DNA of 64,000 nt from Anaerovorax odorimutans DSM 5092 (GTDB lineage Bacteria > Bacillota > Clostridia > Peptostreptococcales > Anaerovoracaceae), in NCBI RefSeq assembly GCF_000426305.1, contig NZ_AUFC01000014.1:23627-87626 (forward strand), written 5' to 3'. How positions within the stretch are numbered: the stretch's first letter is position 1; each line of letters opens with the position of its first letter. The notes below the pieces were generated by a model, which was not told the origin of the DNA, did not search any database, and was given only the letters and a program-made list of their open reading frames with translations. This document shows positions 42,511 to 50,953 of the stretch, in pieces. A program made the position numbers and the translations under genes.

Positions 42511-44142
42511 ATGAATAAGGCTGATATGGTTCTGATTGGAGCTAGTATATATTGCGGAAAAGGGCTGCCAAGCAATAAGGATTTCATAGCAATTAAAGGC
42601 AATAAAATTATTGGTATAGGAGAATTAGGAGAGGAAGAAAAATATATTTCCGACAGCACAAATATAATAAAATTTAATAAAGAGAGCTTCATTTTACCGG
42701 GATTGCATGATAATCACATTCACTTGATACAAGCGGGAATGTATGACAAATATGCAGACTTAACATTTGCAGCTTCTCAAGAAGAAGCTGCAAATATGGC
42801 TGCTAAGTTTGCTGAAAAAATACCTGATGAAAATTGGGTTATCGGATTTGGATGGAGCAGAATGTCTTGGGGCAATAAAGAAATACCAAATAAGCAAACA
42901 TTAGATAAAGTTTTACCTGATAGACCTGTTTTTTTATTAGATTCAGAACTTCATGGTGCATGGGTGAACAGTAAAGCTTTAGAATTATGCGGTATAAACA
43001 GGCATACTGAAAATCCTGAATTTGGGAGAATAGATAAAGATATAAATAATGAGCCTACAGGGTATTTATATGAAACAGCTCTTAGCATGGTGGGAAAGCA
43101 AGCATTTCATTTCAGCAGTGAGATAATCGAAGATTTAATTACAAGATATATAAATATTGCAATAAAATGGGGAATTACTTCTGTCAGTGATATGACACCT
43201 TATCTGGGATTGAATTTAGCGTATGAAGATACTTATTATAAAATGGATCATCAAGGTCTTTTAAAAATTAGAGTAAATGCGGCAAGAGATTTATTTGAAG
43301 ATATAGATAATATAATTAACATTAGACAAAAGGCAAAGGAAAGCGGAACGGGAATGTATAAAGTTCCTTATGTAAAACAATTTATTGATGGAGTGGTTGC
43401 AAATTATACAGCATTATTACTAGAAGATTATTGTACAAAATCAGGAGAAAAGGGCAAGTCTTTATTAAATCTTTTAAAGCTGGATGAAGCAGTAAAAAAA
43501 GCTCACAATAATGGATTTCCCGTAAGACTTCATGCAGTGGGAGATGGTGCTGTAAGAATAGCTTTAGACACTTTTGAAAGGGCAATAAAAGAAAATCCTA
43601 TAGTTAAAAACAGGCACCAGATAGAGCATATAGAGTGCATAAATCCAAAGGATATAAGCAGATTTAAAGATTTAAATGTAATTGCTTCTGTACAGCCTGA
43701 GCATATTATATCAGGTGTACCAACATTTGATGATAATTGTTATCCTGAGTTTTTAGGAGAGGAAAGAGATAAATTAACCTGGGCATTTAAGAGTTTAAAA
43801 GACAATGGTGCAATCTTGGCATTTGGCAGTGATGCCCCAGTTGTCCCAGGCAATCCTTTTTATGGTATGTATGTGGGTATGACAAGAGTTCATCCTGACG
43901 GAAATCCTGTAAATGGATGGAATCCACAAGAAAAATTATGTATTGAAGATTTGATTCATGGTTATACTTATGGTGCTGCTATTGCAGAAATGAGAGAAGA
44001 GGAGCTGGGTACTTTAGAAATTGGTAAGTTAGCAGATATAACGGTTACGGATAGAAATTTATTAAAAATCACACCTGAAGAAATAAAAGAAACAAAAGTA
44101 TTATTGACTATTGTTGATGGTAAAATAGTTTATGAAGGTTAA
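42511..44142 (+). CDS. YtcJ-like metal-dependent amidohydrolase
   Basis: This 543-residue enzyme belongs to the amidohydrolase 3 family (YtcJ/AepA-like). The metal-binding HxH is in GLHDNHIHLIQAG (residues about 66-78). Later signature elements are RLHAVGDGAVRIALD with a metal His, HQIEHIECI and FGSDAPVVPGNPFYGMYVGMTR with the catalytic Asp. Family members hydrolyse amide or formamide bonds in diverse small molecules. The ATG starts one base after the permease stop behind AAAAGGGG, indicating an operon. The substrate is not evident. Confidence 0.92.
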   Translation: MNKADMVLIGASIYCGKGLPSNKDFIAIKGNKIIGIGELGEEEKYISDSTNIIKFNKESFILPGLHDNHIHLIQAGMYDKYADLTFAASQEEAANMAAKFAEKIPDENWVIGFGWSRMSWGNKEIPNKQTLDKVLPDRPVFLLDSELHGAWVNSKALELCGINRHTENPEFGRIDKDINNEPTGYLYETALSMVGKQAFHFSSEIIEDLITRYINIAIKWGITSVSDMTPYLGLNLAYEDTYYKMDHQGLLKIRVNAARDLFEDIDNIINIRQKAKESGTGMYKVPYVKQFIDGVVANYTALLLEDYCTKSGEKGKSLLNLLKLDEAVKKAHNNGFPVRLHAVGDGAVRIALDTFERAIKENPIVKNRHQIEHIECINPKDISRFKDLNVIASVQPEHIISGVPTFDDNCYPEFLGEERDKLTWAFKSLKDNGAILAFGSDAPVVPGNPFYGMYVGMTRVHPDGNPVNGWNPQEKLCIEDLIHGYTYGAAIAEMREEELGTLEIGKLADITVTDRNLLKITPEEIKETKVLLTIVDGKIVYEG

Positions 44143-44188
44143 AAATATAAAAGGAACAATAGAGCCAGGGAAGTTTGCAAAAGTAAGG

Positions 44189-44214
44189 GTAGATAGAAAT
44201 ATCTACTCTTTTAT
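44189..44214 (+). terminator. Probable terminator after the amidohydrolase gene
   Basis: GTAGATA and TATCTAC flank a GAAA loop and are followed by TCTTTTATG. Confidence 0.55.
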
Positions 44215-44375
44215 GTTGTGGCTTTAGGGGTGATTAATACCAAATAAATTTATTGTCTATATAAAATTTGTTAATATGATTTTGGAAAAATATTCATTTA
44301 CAGAAGACATTAATATATGAAGTATGTTATCATAAAAAGACTAATAAGGTTAAGGATGATAAAAGGGGTACGTAT

Positions 44376-44690
44376 ATGAGCAAAGAAAGTGAAAAGAAAA
44401 TTGGTGTAGGAACATGTTCTTTTTTATTTGTTATTTTTTCCATAGTTTGGTCTTTTGATTTTAATGGTTTTTGTATTGGTGATAATTTTTTAAATCTGAT
44501 AGGCTTGTCACCTTGGTCAAATGGGAATATTGGAATTCATTACACTGTATATTACAGTATTATATTCTTATTGCCTGCCTATATTATTGCAAAAAAGTTC
44601 CCTGATCATTTTCTTGCCAAAGCTAGTAAAATTCTTTCTTTATGGATGGGATTTTTTTTGTTAATATCAAGTTTTGTATTGGCCCAATAA
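44376..44690 (+). CDS. Small membrane protein of unknown function
   Basis: This 104-residue protein has three hydrophobic segments (about 11-30, 56-76 and 84-103) and short loops. AAAAGGGG precedes the ATG at good spacing. I do not recognise the family. It begins a run of small membrane protein genes in the accessory region and has no visible enzymatic motif. Confidence 0.65.
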   Translation: MSKESEKKIGVGTCSFLFVIFSIVWSFDFNGFCIGDNFLNLIGLSPWSNGNIGIHYTVYYSIIFLLPAYIIAKKFPDHFLAKASKILSLWMGFFLLISSFVLAQ

Positions 44691-44764
44691 GGTGTTTTTA
44701 ATATATTAATTGCTATATCTAAAAGGGATTATATGAAAGAGTTAAGATTTAATAGGGTAAAGAC

Positions 44765-45241
44765 ATGTATTTTATAGTTGTAGGAGTCATATTCTTTTTT
44801 CCATATATATTTGCTGAATCAATTATATCTATTTTTTTGTTTTACATGGAAGTTTTCTATTATAAGAAAAAAAGTTTAGATTATAAATCAGATAGGATTA
44901 TTTTTAATAGTTTAATAGCTTTTCTTTATAGAACTGCTGTTTATATAGTTATGGGATTTGGTATTGAATTTATAAATTTAACAGTATACAAGGGTAAACC
45001 TGTATATGAAAATTTATTTAGTATTTTAAATAAAGTAGATTGGTTTCTTCCATTTTTCCGTAATTCTTTTGAATCTTATATATCTATTTTAGGTTTTCTA
45101 ATTAGCTCATATATAATAGTTAAAAACAGCATTAAAGGAAAACATTTTAGTATTAAGGACATTGTATTGTTAGTAATTTCGTCAATATTGGTAGATATTA
45201 ATTTTATTTTTGGGGCTATTCATATTTTTTGGGCTTCATAA
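44765..45241 (+). CDS. Membrane protein of unknown function
   Basis: This 158-residue protein has four to five hydrophobic segments (about 2-28, 50-72, 103-121 and 132-155) and is rich in Phe and Ile. The ribosome site is weak (AGGGTAAAG). No family is recognised. It follows the preceding small membrane protein by 74 bp, and the two could be cotranscribed. Confidence 0.55.
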   Translation: MYFIVVGVIFFFPYIFAESIISIFLFYMEVFYYKKKSLDYKSDRIIFNSLIAFLYRTAVYIVMGFGIEFINLTVYKGKPVYENLFSILNKVDWFLPFFRNSFESYISILGFLISSYIIVKNSIKGKHFSIKDIVLLVISSILVDINFIFGAIHIFWAS

Positions 45242-45474
45242 CTATTCTATGTTATAAACAGGAAGCAGTATTATTTTATAATGGTATATGGTATTTTGAT
45301 TATGTTTTACCTCTTTGATTCCTAATATACAAAAGGATTCTTCATTTAAGGGGGAGCGTAAGGTCAAAGAAGTTTATTTATTTTAGAATTATATTTTTGA
45401 ATTTATATGAGGTGATTATATAAAAAGGTTAACTATTATACTAAAACAAGACATTTTATGAAAGGATTAAAGAT

Positions 45475-45816
45475 ATGTTATTAGAAATAATTTTATCAGG
45501 TATGATATTATATGCTATTGTTTATGTTGCAGTTTCTTTTGCTATTAAACCATTATTGAATGAAAAAAATATAAGCATTTGTAATGATGAAGATTTGGAG
45601 CTATTAGAATTACGTGATATAGAAGTAATAAGCGATGATGAATTTGATGATATAATTAAAATTTTACAAGACAAACAAGAAAAACAGAAAAACTATAAGA
45701 AGTATCAGCATTATGCTAATGTTTTAAAAGAATTAAGAGATATAGAATATTTTTCAGAAAAAGATTATTTTTTAAAGATGGATAAATTAAAAGAATTTTA
45801 TAATATGAAAAGATAA
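45475..45816 (+). CDS. Single-pass membrane protein with two SHOCT-like repeats
   Basis: This 113-residue protein has one N-terminal transmembrane helix (about 3-25) and a cytoplasmic tail with two related motifs, ELRDIEVISDDEFDDIIKIL (about 44-63) and ELRDIEYFSEKDYFLKMDKL (about 86-105). Each resembles the short C-terminal SHOCT motif (leucine, charged turn, acidic Phe), which occurs in oligomerising or nucleic-acid-associated proteins. The ribosome site is AAAGGA. The gene is followed by the first full copy of the dispersed DnaA-box element. Confidence 0.6.
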   Translation: MLLEIILSGMILYAIVYVAVSFAIKPLLNEKNISICNDEDLELLELRDIEVISDDEFDDIIKILQDKQEKQKNYKKYQHYANVLKELRDIEYFSEKDYFLKMDKLKEFYNMKR

Positions 45817-45983
45817 GTAAGGTGAATTATAAAAAACTATTAATGTTATTTCTTATAAAAATCATTATATTGATTTAACTGATTATATTTGAGTATTATA
45901 TTAGCATTTTTTATTTGCATTTACATCTCATATATTTAATATTTTTGATAAAGTTGTTAATAAATTATGTGGTTGATTATAGG

Positions 45984-46213
45984 TTATCCATAAATTTAAT
46001 AACCTGTGGATAAAAAAAGAATTATTTTTAACAAACATCTATCTAAACATTGAAATATATGGATTTTGGTAACCCAAAATTATCCACAAGTAAAAGTGAA
46101 TTAAATTGTATACGATTTTAAAAAGCATGTTGAAAAGTGCTTTAAGTATTAAAATTATAGGAATAAAAGGTTGTTGAAAAATATTATTTGTGGATTAAAA
46201 TGGGTTTACATAA
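45984..46213 (+). repeat. Dispersed DnaA-box element, copy 1
   Basis: This noncoding element of 230 bp contains TTATCCATA (45984), TGTGGATAA (46005), TTATCCACA (46080), TGTTGAAAA (46128), TGTTGAAAA (46172), TGTGGATTA (46189) and the end block GTTTACATAA (46204-46213). TTGTATACGAT lies at 46106. Copies 2 and 3 share the order and spacing. The TTATCCACA at 46080 and the reverse box at 46005 are perfect DnaA consensus sites. It lies between convergent genes. Confidence 0.8.
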
Positions 46214-46221
46214 TTATCGTT

Positions 46222-46533
46222 TTATATTCCTTGTTTATGATTATTTTTTTTATTCCTATTAGGATTGCATGGAAACCATCCCTTTCTTACACGTTCTTTT
46301 TGCTCTTTCAGTTCAAAAATTGACCATAATAATACGCACCCTAAAACTCCCAGTACAGTTGTAACTATTGTATTGTGAACAAAAAAAGAAGCACTGATTG
46401 ATATAAGACCTAATATAAGAAATGCAGGCCATATTTTATCAGAGAAATAATATTCACATTTTATTACAATAGGATGAAAAATACCTATGATGATAAATGA
46501 AATTATGCCAATTATAATACCGGTAAAATTCAA
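46222..46533 (-). CDS. DUF4491 membrane protein
   Basis: This 103-residue membrane protein starts with MNFTGIIIGIISFIIIGIFH, then PIVIKCEYYFSDKIWPAFLI, and has LWSIFELKEQKERVRKGWFP near the C-terminus, which is the DUF4491 pattern. Three transmembrane helices are predicted. The minus-strand ATG has AGGAGGGG upstream. Its function is unknown. Full copies of the dispersed DnaA-box element lie on both sides of it. Confidence 0.85.
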   Translation of the reverse strand: MNFTGIIIGIISFIIIGIFHPIVIKCEYYFSDKIWPAFLILGLISISASFFVHNTIVTTVLGVLGCVLLWSIFELKEQKERVRKGWFPCNPNRNKKNNHKQGI

Positions 46534-46724
46534 ATAATCCCCTCCTTTATTTTATAAAAACTTTATTATACTTTTATACTAAAAAAAAATTATATATAAA
46601 TTAGAATTATTCTAGCAAATATTTTCCAAGATGTAAATCTAATTATATATAACTGGATTTGATTTATGAGACAATCTAATAAATACATTGTCATGTGAAA
46701 AATAAATATTTGGGTAAATATAGG

Positions 46725-46955
46725 TTATCCATAAACATAATTAAACTGTGGATAAAAGAAGAGTTATTTTAAAATATTGATTAGAAAATGTTCAAATTTA
46801 AAGGATATTTTAAATTTAAGTTACTAACATTCAGTATTGGATAAAATTGTATACGATATTAAAAAGCATGTTGAAAAGTACTTGAAATATTAAAATTGTA
46901 AGAGTTGTAAGTTGTTGAAAAATATTTAATAAGTAAATCATACGAGTTTACATAA
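46725..46955 (+). repeat. Dispersed DnaA-box element, copy 2
   Basis: This 231-bp copy has TTATCCATA (46725), TGTGGATAA (46747), TGTTGAAAA (46869), TGTTGAAAA (46913) and the end block GTTTACATAA (46946-46955), with TTGTATACGAT just before the third box. Start-to-start distances are 22, 122, 44 and 33 bp, against 21, 123, 44 and 32 in copy 1. The internal part between the second and third boxes is poorly conserved. Confidence 0.8.
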
Positions 46956-47033
46956 TCTTACAGCATGATTAATGAAAATAATTTTACTAATATTTATGTT
47001 ATATTAAAAGAGAGATATAATTGAAAAAATTAA

Positions 47034-47279
47034 AAAGATACGATAGCAACAAATATAAGAGGCTTGCAGCTAATAAGTCAGGTAAATGATACAAATCAAC
47101 AAATGCATTATTTATCAAATGCACATGGAGATATACTAGATATAATAAATGAGTAGGGAGAAATATTAAACCAATACAAAGATGATCCATTTGGAAATAT
47201 AACAGAACAAATGGAAACCCTGCCAAACAGATATAAATATGCAGGAGAACAATATGATCATTTAACAGGAAAGTATTAA
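47034..47279 (+). pseudogene. RHS/YD-repeat core relic
   Basis: Translation gives RGLQLISQ, MHYLSNAHGDILDIINE, an in-frame TAG near 47152, then YKDDPFGNITEQ and NRYKYAGEQYDHLTGKY, ending at TAA 47277-47279. This is the conserved end of the RHS-repeat core (YLxNxHGDxxxL, YDxFGN, xRYxYAGExYDxxTGxY). Upstream repeats, the ribosome site and the toxin tip are gone. RHS proteins are polymorphic toxin or wall proteins. Confidence 0.82.
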
Positions 47280-47341
47280 GCTTTATATCAATTAATTAAT
47301 ATAAATTAAAGAATTGAAAAATGTATATTATAGATATGGAC

Positions 47342-47371
47342 TTGCATTTTCTATAAAAATATGGGTATAAT
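47342..47371 (+). promoter_or_regulatory. Promoter of the candidate antitoxin RNA
   Basis: TTGCAT (47342-47347) and TATAAT (47366-47371) are 18 bp apart, with TGG just before the -10 box. It points rightward into the hairpin-rich RNA. Confidence 0.65.
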
Positions 47372-47377
47372 ATAAAA

Positions 47378-47466
47378 AAGAGCTACCGATGAACGGTATG
47401 CTCGAAAATATTTGGTTAAAACTAGCCGTCTAAGTTTGGTCGCTTGGGACGGTTAGCTTCTTTTTT
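47378..47466 (+). ncRNA. Candidate antitoxin RNA of a type I toxin-antitoxin locus
   Basis: A transcript from the promoter at 47342 would be about 89 bases. It starts with a hairpin of GAGC-TACCG and CGGTA-T-GCTC (47380-47403) and ends in a hairpin of CTAGCCGTC and GACGGTTAG (47422-47456) followed by CTTCTTTTTT. The terminal hairpin overlaps the end of the toxin transcript coming from the other strand. Its 5' hairpin shares ACGGTATGCTC with the 5' part of the toxin mRNA. This is the par/Fst-like convergent layout. Confidence 0.7.
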
Positions 47467-47470
47467 GAAA

Positions 47471-47560
47471 CTATGAATGCTTGTCTTTTGACAAGGCAAT
47501 AATTGCAACTATCAGTAATCCAAAAGTACAAATTGTATTTATGGCTTCGTAGGTTAGCAA
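47471..47560 (-). CDS. Putative holin-like toxin (Hol-Tox type)
   Basis: This 29-residue membrane peptide reads MLTYEAINTICTFGLLIVAI followed by IALSKDKHS. It has the small Hol-Tox pattern: a Tyr-Glu-Ala start, an FG pair, a hydrophobic helix of about 17 residues and a short charged tail. The start is TTG with GGGAGGTG seven bases upstream. A minus-strand promoter (-35 TTGAAT, -10 TATACT, 17 bp apart) lies at 47618-47646. Such peptides insert in the membrane and are toxic when not silenced by an antisense RNA. A longer overlapping frame (47430-47627) has no ribosome site. The peptide is too short for normal gene finders. Confidence 0.78.
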   Translation of the reverse strand: MLTYEAINTICTFGLLIVAIIALSKDKHS

Positions 47561-47617
47561 TATTATCACCTCCCTTTGCGGGAGCATACCGTCCACCGTA
47601 CAGGTAACTCTTTAAAA

Positions 47618-47646
47618 AGTATAACAAACAATCTGGTAAAATTCAA
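47618..47646 (-). promoter_or_regulatory. Promoter of the toxin transcript
   Basis: On the minus strand TTGAAT (47646-47641) and TATACT (47623-47618) are separated by 17 bp, and transcription would start near 47611. Confidence 0.65.
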
Positions 47647-48265
47647 CAAATAAAGCAAGCTTAACTTCATTGACAAAATTTAATGTTTAGAAAAAAATAT
47701 AAATATAATTTTTACTTATATCCTTGCTAATAACAGGGTGTTTTTTTTATTTTAAATTACTATAAATACAGAAAAATAGGCTTCTCAATGGAAGGCGGCA
47801 AAGGTGTTTTTTTGCCATATTCATATAGAAGTTTTATTTTTAATATCTTAAATATTTCAAACCTGAGCGCTGGAACTATGAGATAAGAGTGTTGTCTCAT
47901 CCATGATTGGAAAAATAATAAGAAATTACTAAATCATTTCTTATTATTAATATGGAAATCTGAATTTAATGGAAAAATTTCAAGAGTATAAGTAGTCTGT
48001 TTAAATTAAGGAAATAAGCTCAAAACAAAGTTAGTTAGGTTATAAAGATGATTACATTTACATTTACAAAAATATTAATCCTTTTAAGAAATTTATGGAA
48101 TATGATATAATAATTTCTATAATTGAAACAGAGTTGATGCAATGTGTGGATCATTGAATGGTGTCAAATAATTAAATAGTGTTTGAAATGACCATGCAAA
48201 ACGATATAATAAAAACGCAATTATAATAAAGTTATTAGTAAATATAAGAGAAGGAATTACAGTAA
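47647..48265. other. Intergenic region before the second ECF operon
   Basis: No convincing gene is seen. A 32-codon frame at 47788-47886 lacks a ribosome site. TTGAAA (48183-48188) and TATAAT (48205-48210), 16 bp apart, form a likely promoter for the sigma gene. Confidence 0.45.
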
Positions 48266-48823
48266 ATGTTTATTTTGACTATTTCAATAGAAGACGCAGA
48301 AAAAATAGATGTATTGTTTCGCAAATTTGAGAGACCACTTGGAAGGTATATTCTAAAAATTGTAAGAGATGAAATCTTATTTGAAGATGTGCTTCAATCT
48401 ACCTTTTACAAAGTAGTTAAAAATATAGAGAAAATTGGAGATATAAATTCAAAAGAAACAAAAAATTATTTGTATACAATAGCATATACAACAGCAATTG
48501 ACTCTTATAATGAAAAAAAGTTACAAGAAAGTGTCACAAAACCCTATGATGATACGGTTATTAATATTATAGACGAATTTCACGCAGATGAAATTCTTGC
48601 AGAATTAAGTATGAGTGAAGAAATTTTAGCTTGCATTGAACAGCTAAGTGAAAAAGATCAGGATATTATAGCACTTAAATATGGTGCAGACTGGGATAAC
48701 ACTAAACTTGCAGAGCATTTTAATATTAGTGAAGAATCCGTAAGAAAACGCATATCAAGAGCTAAAATTCGATTGGCAGTTATAATTGATAAGCGCAAAG
48801 GAGGGCTTAGTGATGAAAGATAG
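48266..48823 (+). CDS. ECF-type sigma factor
   Basis: This 185-residue sigma-70 family protein has region 2 (about 12-85; LGRYILKIVRDEILFEDVLQ, ETKNYLYTIAYTTAIDSYNE) and region 4 (about 125-178; LSEKDQDIIALKYGADWDNT, LAEHFNISEESVRKRISRAK). The gene overlaps the next one by 11 bp, which encodes a membrane protein with DUF4367. This sigma/DUF4367 pairing is frequent in clostridia, where the second protein is thought to be the anti-sigma or sensor. GAGAAGG precedes the ATG. Confidence 0.9.
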   Translation: MFILTISIEDAEKIDVLFRKFERPLGRYILKIVRDEILFEDVLQSTFYKVVKNIEKIGDINSKETKNYLYTIAYTTAIDSYNEKKLQESVTKPYDDTVINIIDEFHADEILAELSMSEEILACIEQLSEKDQDIIALKYGADWDNTKLAEHFNISEESVRKRISRAKIRLAVIIDKRKGGLSDER

Positions 48824-49565
48824 TAACGAAGAATTATATAGAAGATCTATAGAAGCTAAAAGTGAAGCTTTATTGAAAATTATAGGTCAAAAAATTCTTG
48901 AGAAACGAGAAGAAGAAATAAATCAAAATGAAACTGAAAGTGAGACCTTCGTAATTCCAAAAAAGACCCATGAAGCAATAGCACAGATGATAAAAAAAGA
49001 AAAGAAAGCTGCTTTAATAAAAAACAGAAAAAACAAATTGAAAAAATTTGCGAAAGTCTGTGCGGCATTATTTATTGTTTTAGGTATTTCGGGTATGATT
49101 CTTGTAAATAACGTAGAAGCATTTAAATTTCGTTTTGATAACTTCTGGGTAGAAGTAAAAACAGAATACTTGGGGCTCACTCCAAAAGATGAAAATTCAG
49201 AAGATAATATTGATGAAGATGTAAAAATAAAAGGTATTTGGTATCCGAAGTATTTGCCTGAGGGATTTCAATTTAGTAGTATTGAATATCTTGGTGATAT
49301 TAAAGAGCTTTTGTTTATAGGAACTGATGGTCAGACAATATCAATTTCAGAGACAAAAGCAGATGGAATGAAAATATACATTGATAATGAAGCAGAAGAA
49401 AATGGAAGAGTAGAGATTAATAAAAAATATGATGCCTACTGGTCTAAGAATGATGGAAAAACTGTATTTGTATGGTTGCAAGATGACAACATAATTGAAA
49501 TTTCTGCAAAACTTGAATTAAATGAAATAATAAAAATTGCAGAAAGTATGGTTTTTGAAAAATAA
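48813..49565 (+). CDS. DUF4367 membrane protein, probable anti-sigma partner
   Basis: This 250-residue protein has a cytoplasmic helical N-terminus (about 1-75), one transmembrane helix (about 78-97; VCAALFIVLGISGMILV) and an extracellular DUF4367 domain (about 140-250; IWYPKYLPEGFQFSSIEYL, YWSKNDGKTVFVWLQDDNII, IIKIAESMVF). The layout fits a membrane anti-sigma factor. ATG 48813 has AAAGGAGG upstream and overlaps the sigma gene by 11 bp. The extracellular part of the BlaR1-like protein at 17014 belongs to a similar domain type. Confidence 0.85.
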   Translation: MKDSNEELYRRSIEAKSEALLKIIGQKILEKREEEINQNETESETFVIPKKTHEAIAQMIKKEKKAALIKNRKNKLKKFAKVCAALFIVLGISGMILVNNVEAFKFRFDNFWVEVKTEYLGLTPKDENSEDNIDEDVKIKGIWYPKYLPEGFQFSSIEYLGDIKELLFIGTDGQTISISETKADGMKIYIDNEAEENGRVEINKKYDAYWSKNDGKTVFVWLQDDNIIEISAKLELNEIIKIAESMVFEK

Positions 49566-49588
49566 ATAAAAATTTTAAAAAAGTGTCA

Positions 49589-49645
49589 CAAAACCTCTTG
49601 CGTTTCGGTTATTAATATATGGAAACAAAGAGAGGTTTTGTTTTA
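49589..49645 (+). terminator. Stem-loop between the DUF4367 and secreted protein genes
   Basis: CAAAACCTCT and AGAGGTTTTG form the outer stem and GTTTC/GAAAC a possible inner stem; TTTTAT follows. The same left-arm sequence recurs in decayed form near 50930. Confidence 0.7.
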
Positions 49646-49668
49646 TAAAAAAAGAGAGGGGAATCATT

Positions 49669-50121
49669 ATGAAAAAAAGTTTTTTAACATGTATTTTAAT
49701 TGTTGCCTTGATTTTGACAACATCGGTAACAGCCTTAGCTGCTGATACAGTAAATGGCTCTGTTAGTGAGAGCAATTCTGAAGAAATCTCAATTACACCA
49801 TATTATGTATCTGTAGCATCGGTTTTAGCATCAATATCATTCAGTGGGAGTAAAGCAAATGCTACTGTATACATAACTCCTAAATCTTCATTAGATTATG
49901 TAAAAGTCAATGTAAAATTAATGAAATCAGGAAGCAGCAGTGCAATAAAATCATGGACACAGAAATTGGAACCAAGAAATAGCGGTAATTTTGCATTCGC
50001 TGAGAAAAAAAGTGTTTCGGCAAGCGGAAAATACTATGTTAAAGCTAAAGTAAAGTGTTATAAAGATAATGAGCTAGTAGAAACGTTCAATGTTGAATCA
50101 AAGAAATTGCAGTATAAGTAA
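49669..50121 (+). CDS. Small secreted protein of unknown function
   Basis: This 150-residue protein has a clear signal peptide (about 1-25, ending ALAADT) and a mature beta-rich domain with ASISFSGSKANATVYITPKS, a WTQKLEP segment and a Lys-rich strand at the end. It has no cysteine cluster, anchor or enzyme motif. GAGAGGGG gives a strong start. It follows the ECF sigma/DUF4367 pair and could be part of that regulon. A palindrome at 50155 may be its terminator. Confidence 0.75.
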   Translation: MKKSFLTCILIVALILTTSVTALAADTVNGSVSESNSEEISITPYYVSVASVLASISFSGSKANATVYITPKSSLDYVKVNVKLMKSGSSSAIKSWTQKLEPRNSGNFAFAEKKSVSASGKYYVKAKVKCYKDNELVETFNVESKKLQYK

Positions 50122-50154
50122 AATAATATGTTTGGGGATTGTTTGAAAAAATTT

Positions 50155-50194
50155 AAGTATAATTAAAAAGCTAATAATATTTTTTATTATACTT
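50155..50194 (+). terminator. Hairpin after the secreted protein gene
   Basis: AAGTATAATTAAAAA pairs with TTTTTTATTATACTT with one mismatch. The T tail is short. Confidence 0.5.
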
Positions 50195-50852
50195 ATAATA
50201 TTGTGTGTGAAATGGTTATTAAGTATAGAAATAAATTAATAGATGTTAGGAAGTGGTGCTCATGATTGTGTAAAGCTAAGCGAATAATGATGAATTATGT
50301 TCATCGTTTTCAGAAAAAAACTACCTAGAAATGATTAATAACGGAAATTAACATTAATAGGGGATATGGGAATTAAAATGAAAGCCTGTAGAGTATGGCA
50401 GCAAAAGGATAACTTGCTTTATAATAAAGAATCATTCCTTTTGAAATATATTCATAGAATAGGTGTTTGTTTATGGTTAGTAGATTGAGTGGGTTTAATT
50501 TACGGTTTATGTAAAAGATAATGGTTGTATATAAGGATATAATATTAGATTTTGCCTTTTTAAAGTAAAAGAAGTTCTTATTTACATCGAATTACATAAT
50601 CAATGGGGGATAAAATGTAGAGACAATCTAAATTAAATATTCTTGTATTATCTAATTTGTCTTATTGGTAGAATTACTTGTAATACTTAATAAATCAAGT
50701 TTATATAATCTTGATTTTAGAGCAAACAGCTGAAATTTGGAAAGACATAACATACGGGAATATTTTAAGCAATTATAGTTTTACATGTTGGAATAGCTTC
50801 TAATAATGAGAACAGTAAAATTGTTTCTACATTGAAATGGTCGGATAAAGCA

Positions 50853-50953
50853 TTTTCTGCAAACGATCAATTTTTCTAAGCTATTAAATATTGCAGAAAG
50901 TAAAGATTAAATTAAATAAAAAATACAAAAAAACCTCTTCTGTTTCTGTTATA
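50853..50953 (+). pseudogene. Relic of the 3' end of a DUF4367-type gene
   Basis: TTTCTGCAAA at 50854 and ATTGCAGAAAGTA at 50889 match the end of the intact DUF4367 gene (TTTCTGCAAA, ATTGCAGAAAGTA) at nearly the same distance. The following AAAACCTCTTCTGTTTCTG resembles the intact gene's stem-loop AAAACCTCTTGCGTTTCGG. The rest of the gene is not recognisable. Confidence 0.55.

Noticed and set aside
45984..46955. The repeated element as CRISPR or as an insertion sequence
   Set aside because: There are no regular spacers, no coding capacity, no terminal inverted repeats and no visible target duplications.
47430..47627. 65-codon minus-strand frame over the toxin locus
   Set aside because: It lacks a ribosome site and starts upstream of the inferred mRNA start; the 29-residue frame in another phase has a perfect site and a family pattern.
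47788..47886. 32-codon open frame before the second ECF operon
   Set aside because: It has no ribosome site; the product resembles nothing I can support.
50378..50488. 36-codon open frame in the decayed region
   Set aside because: It has a weak ribosome site and no recognisable sequence pattern, and lies within degenerate DNA.
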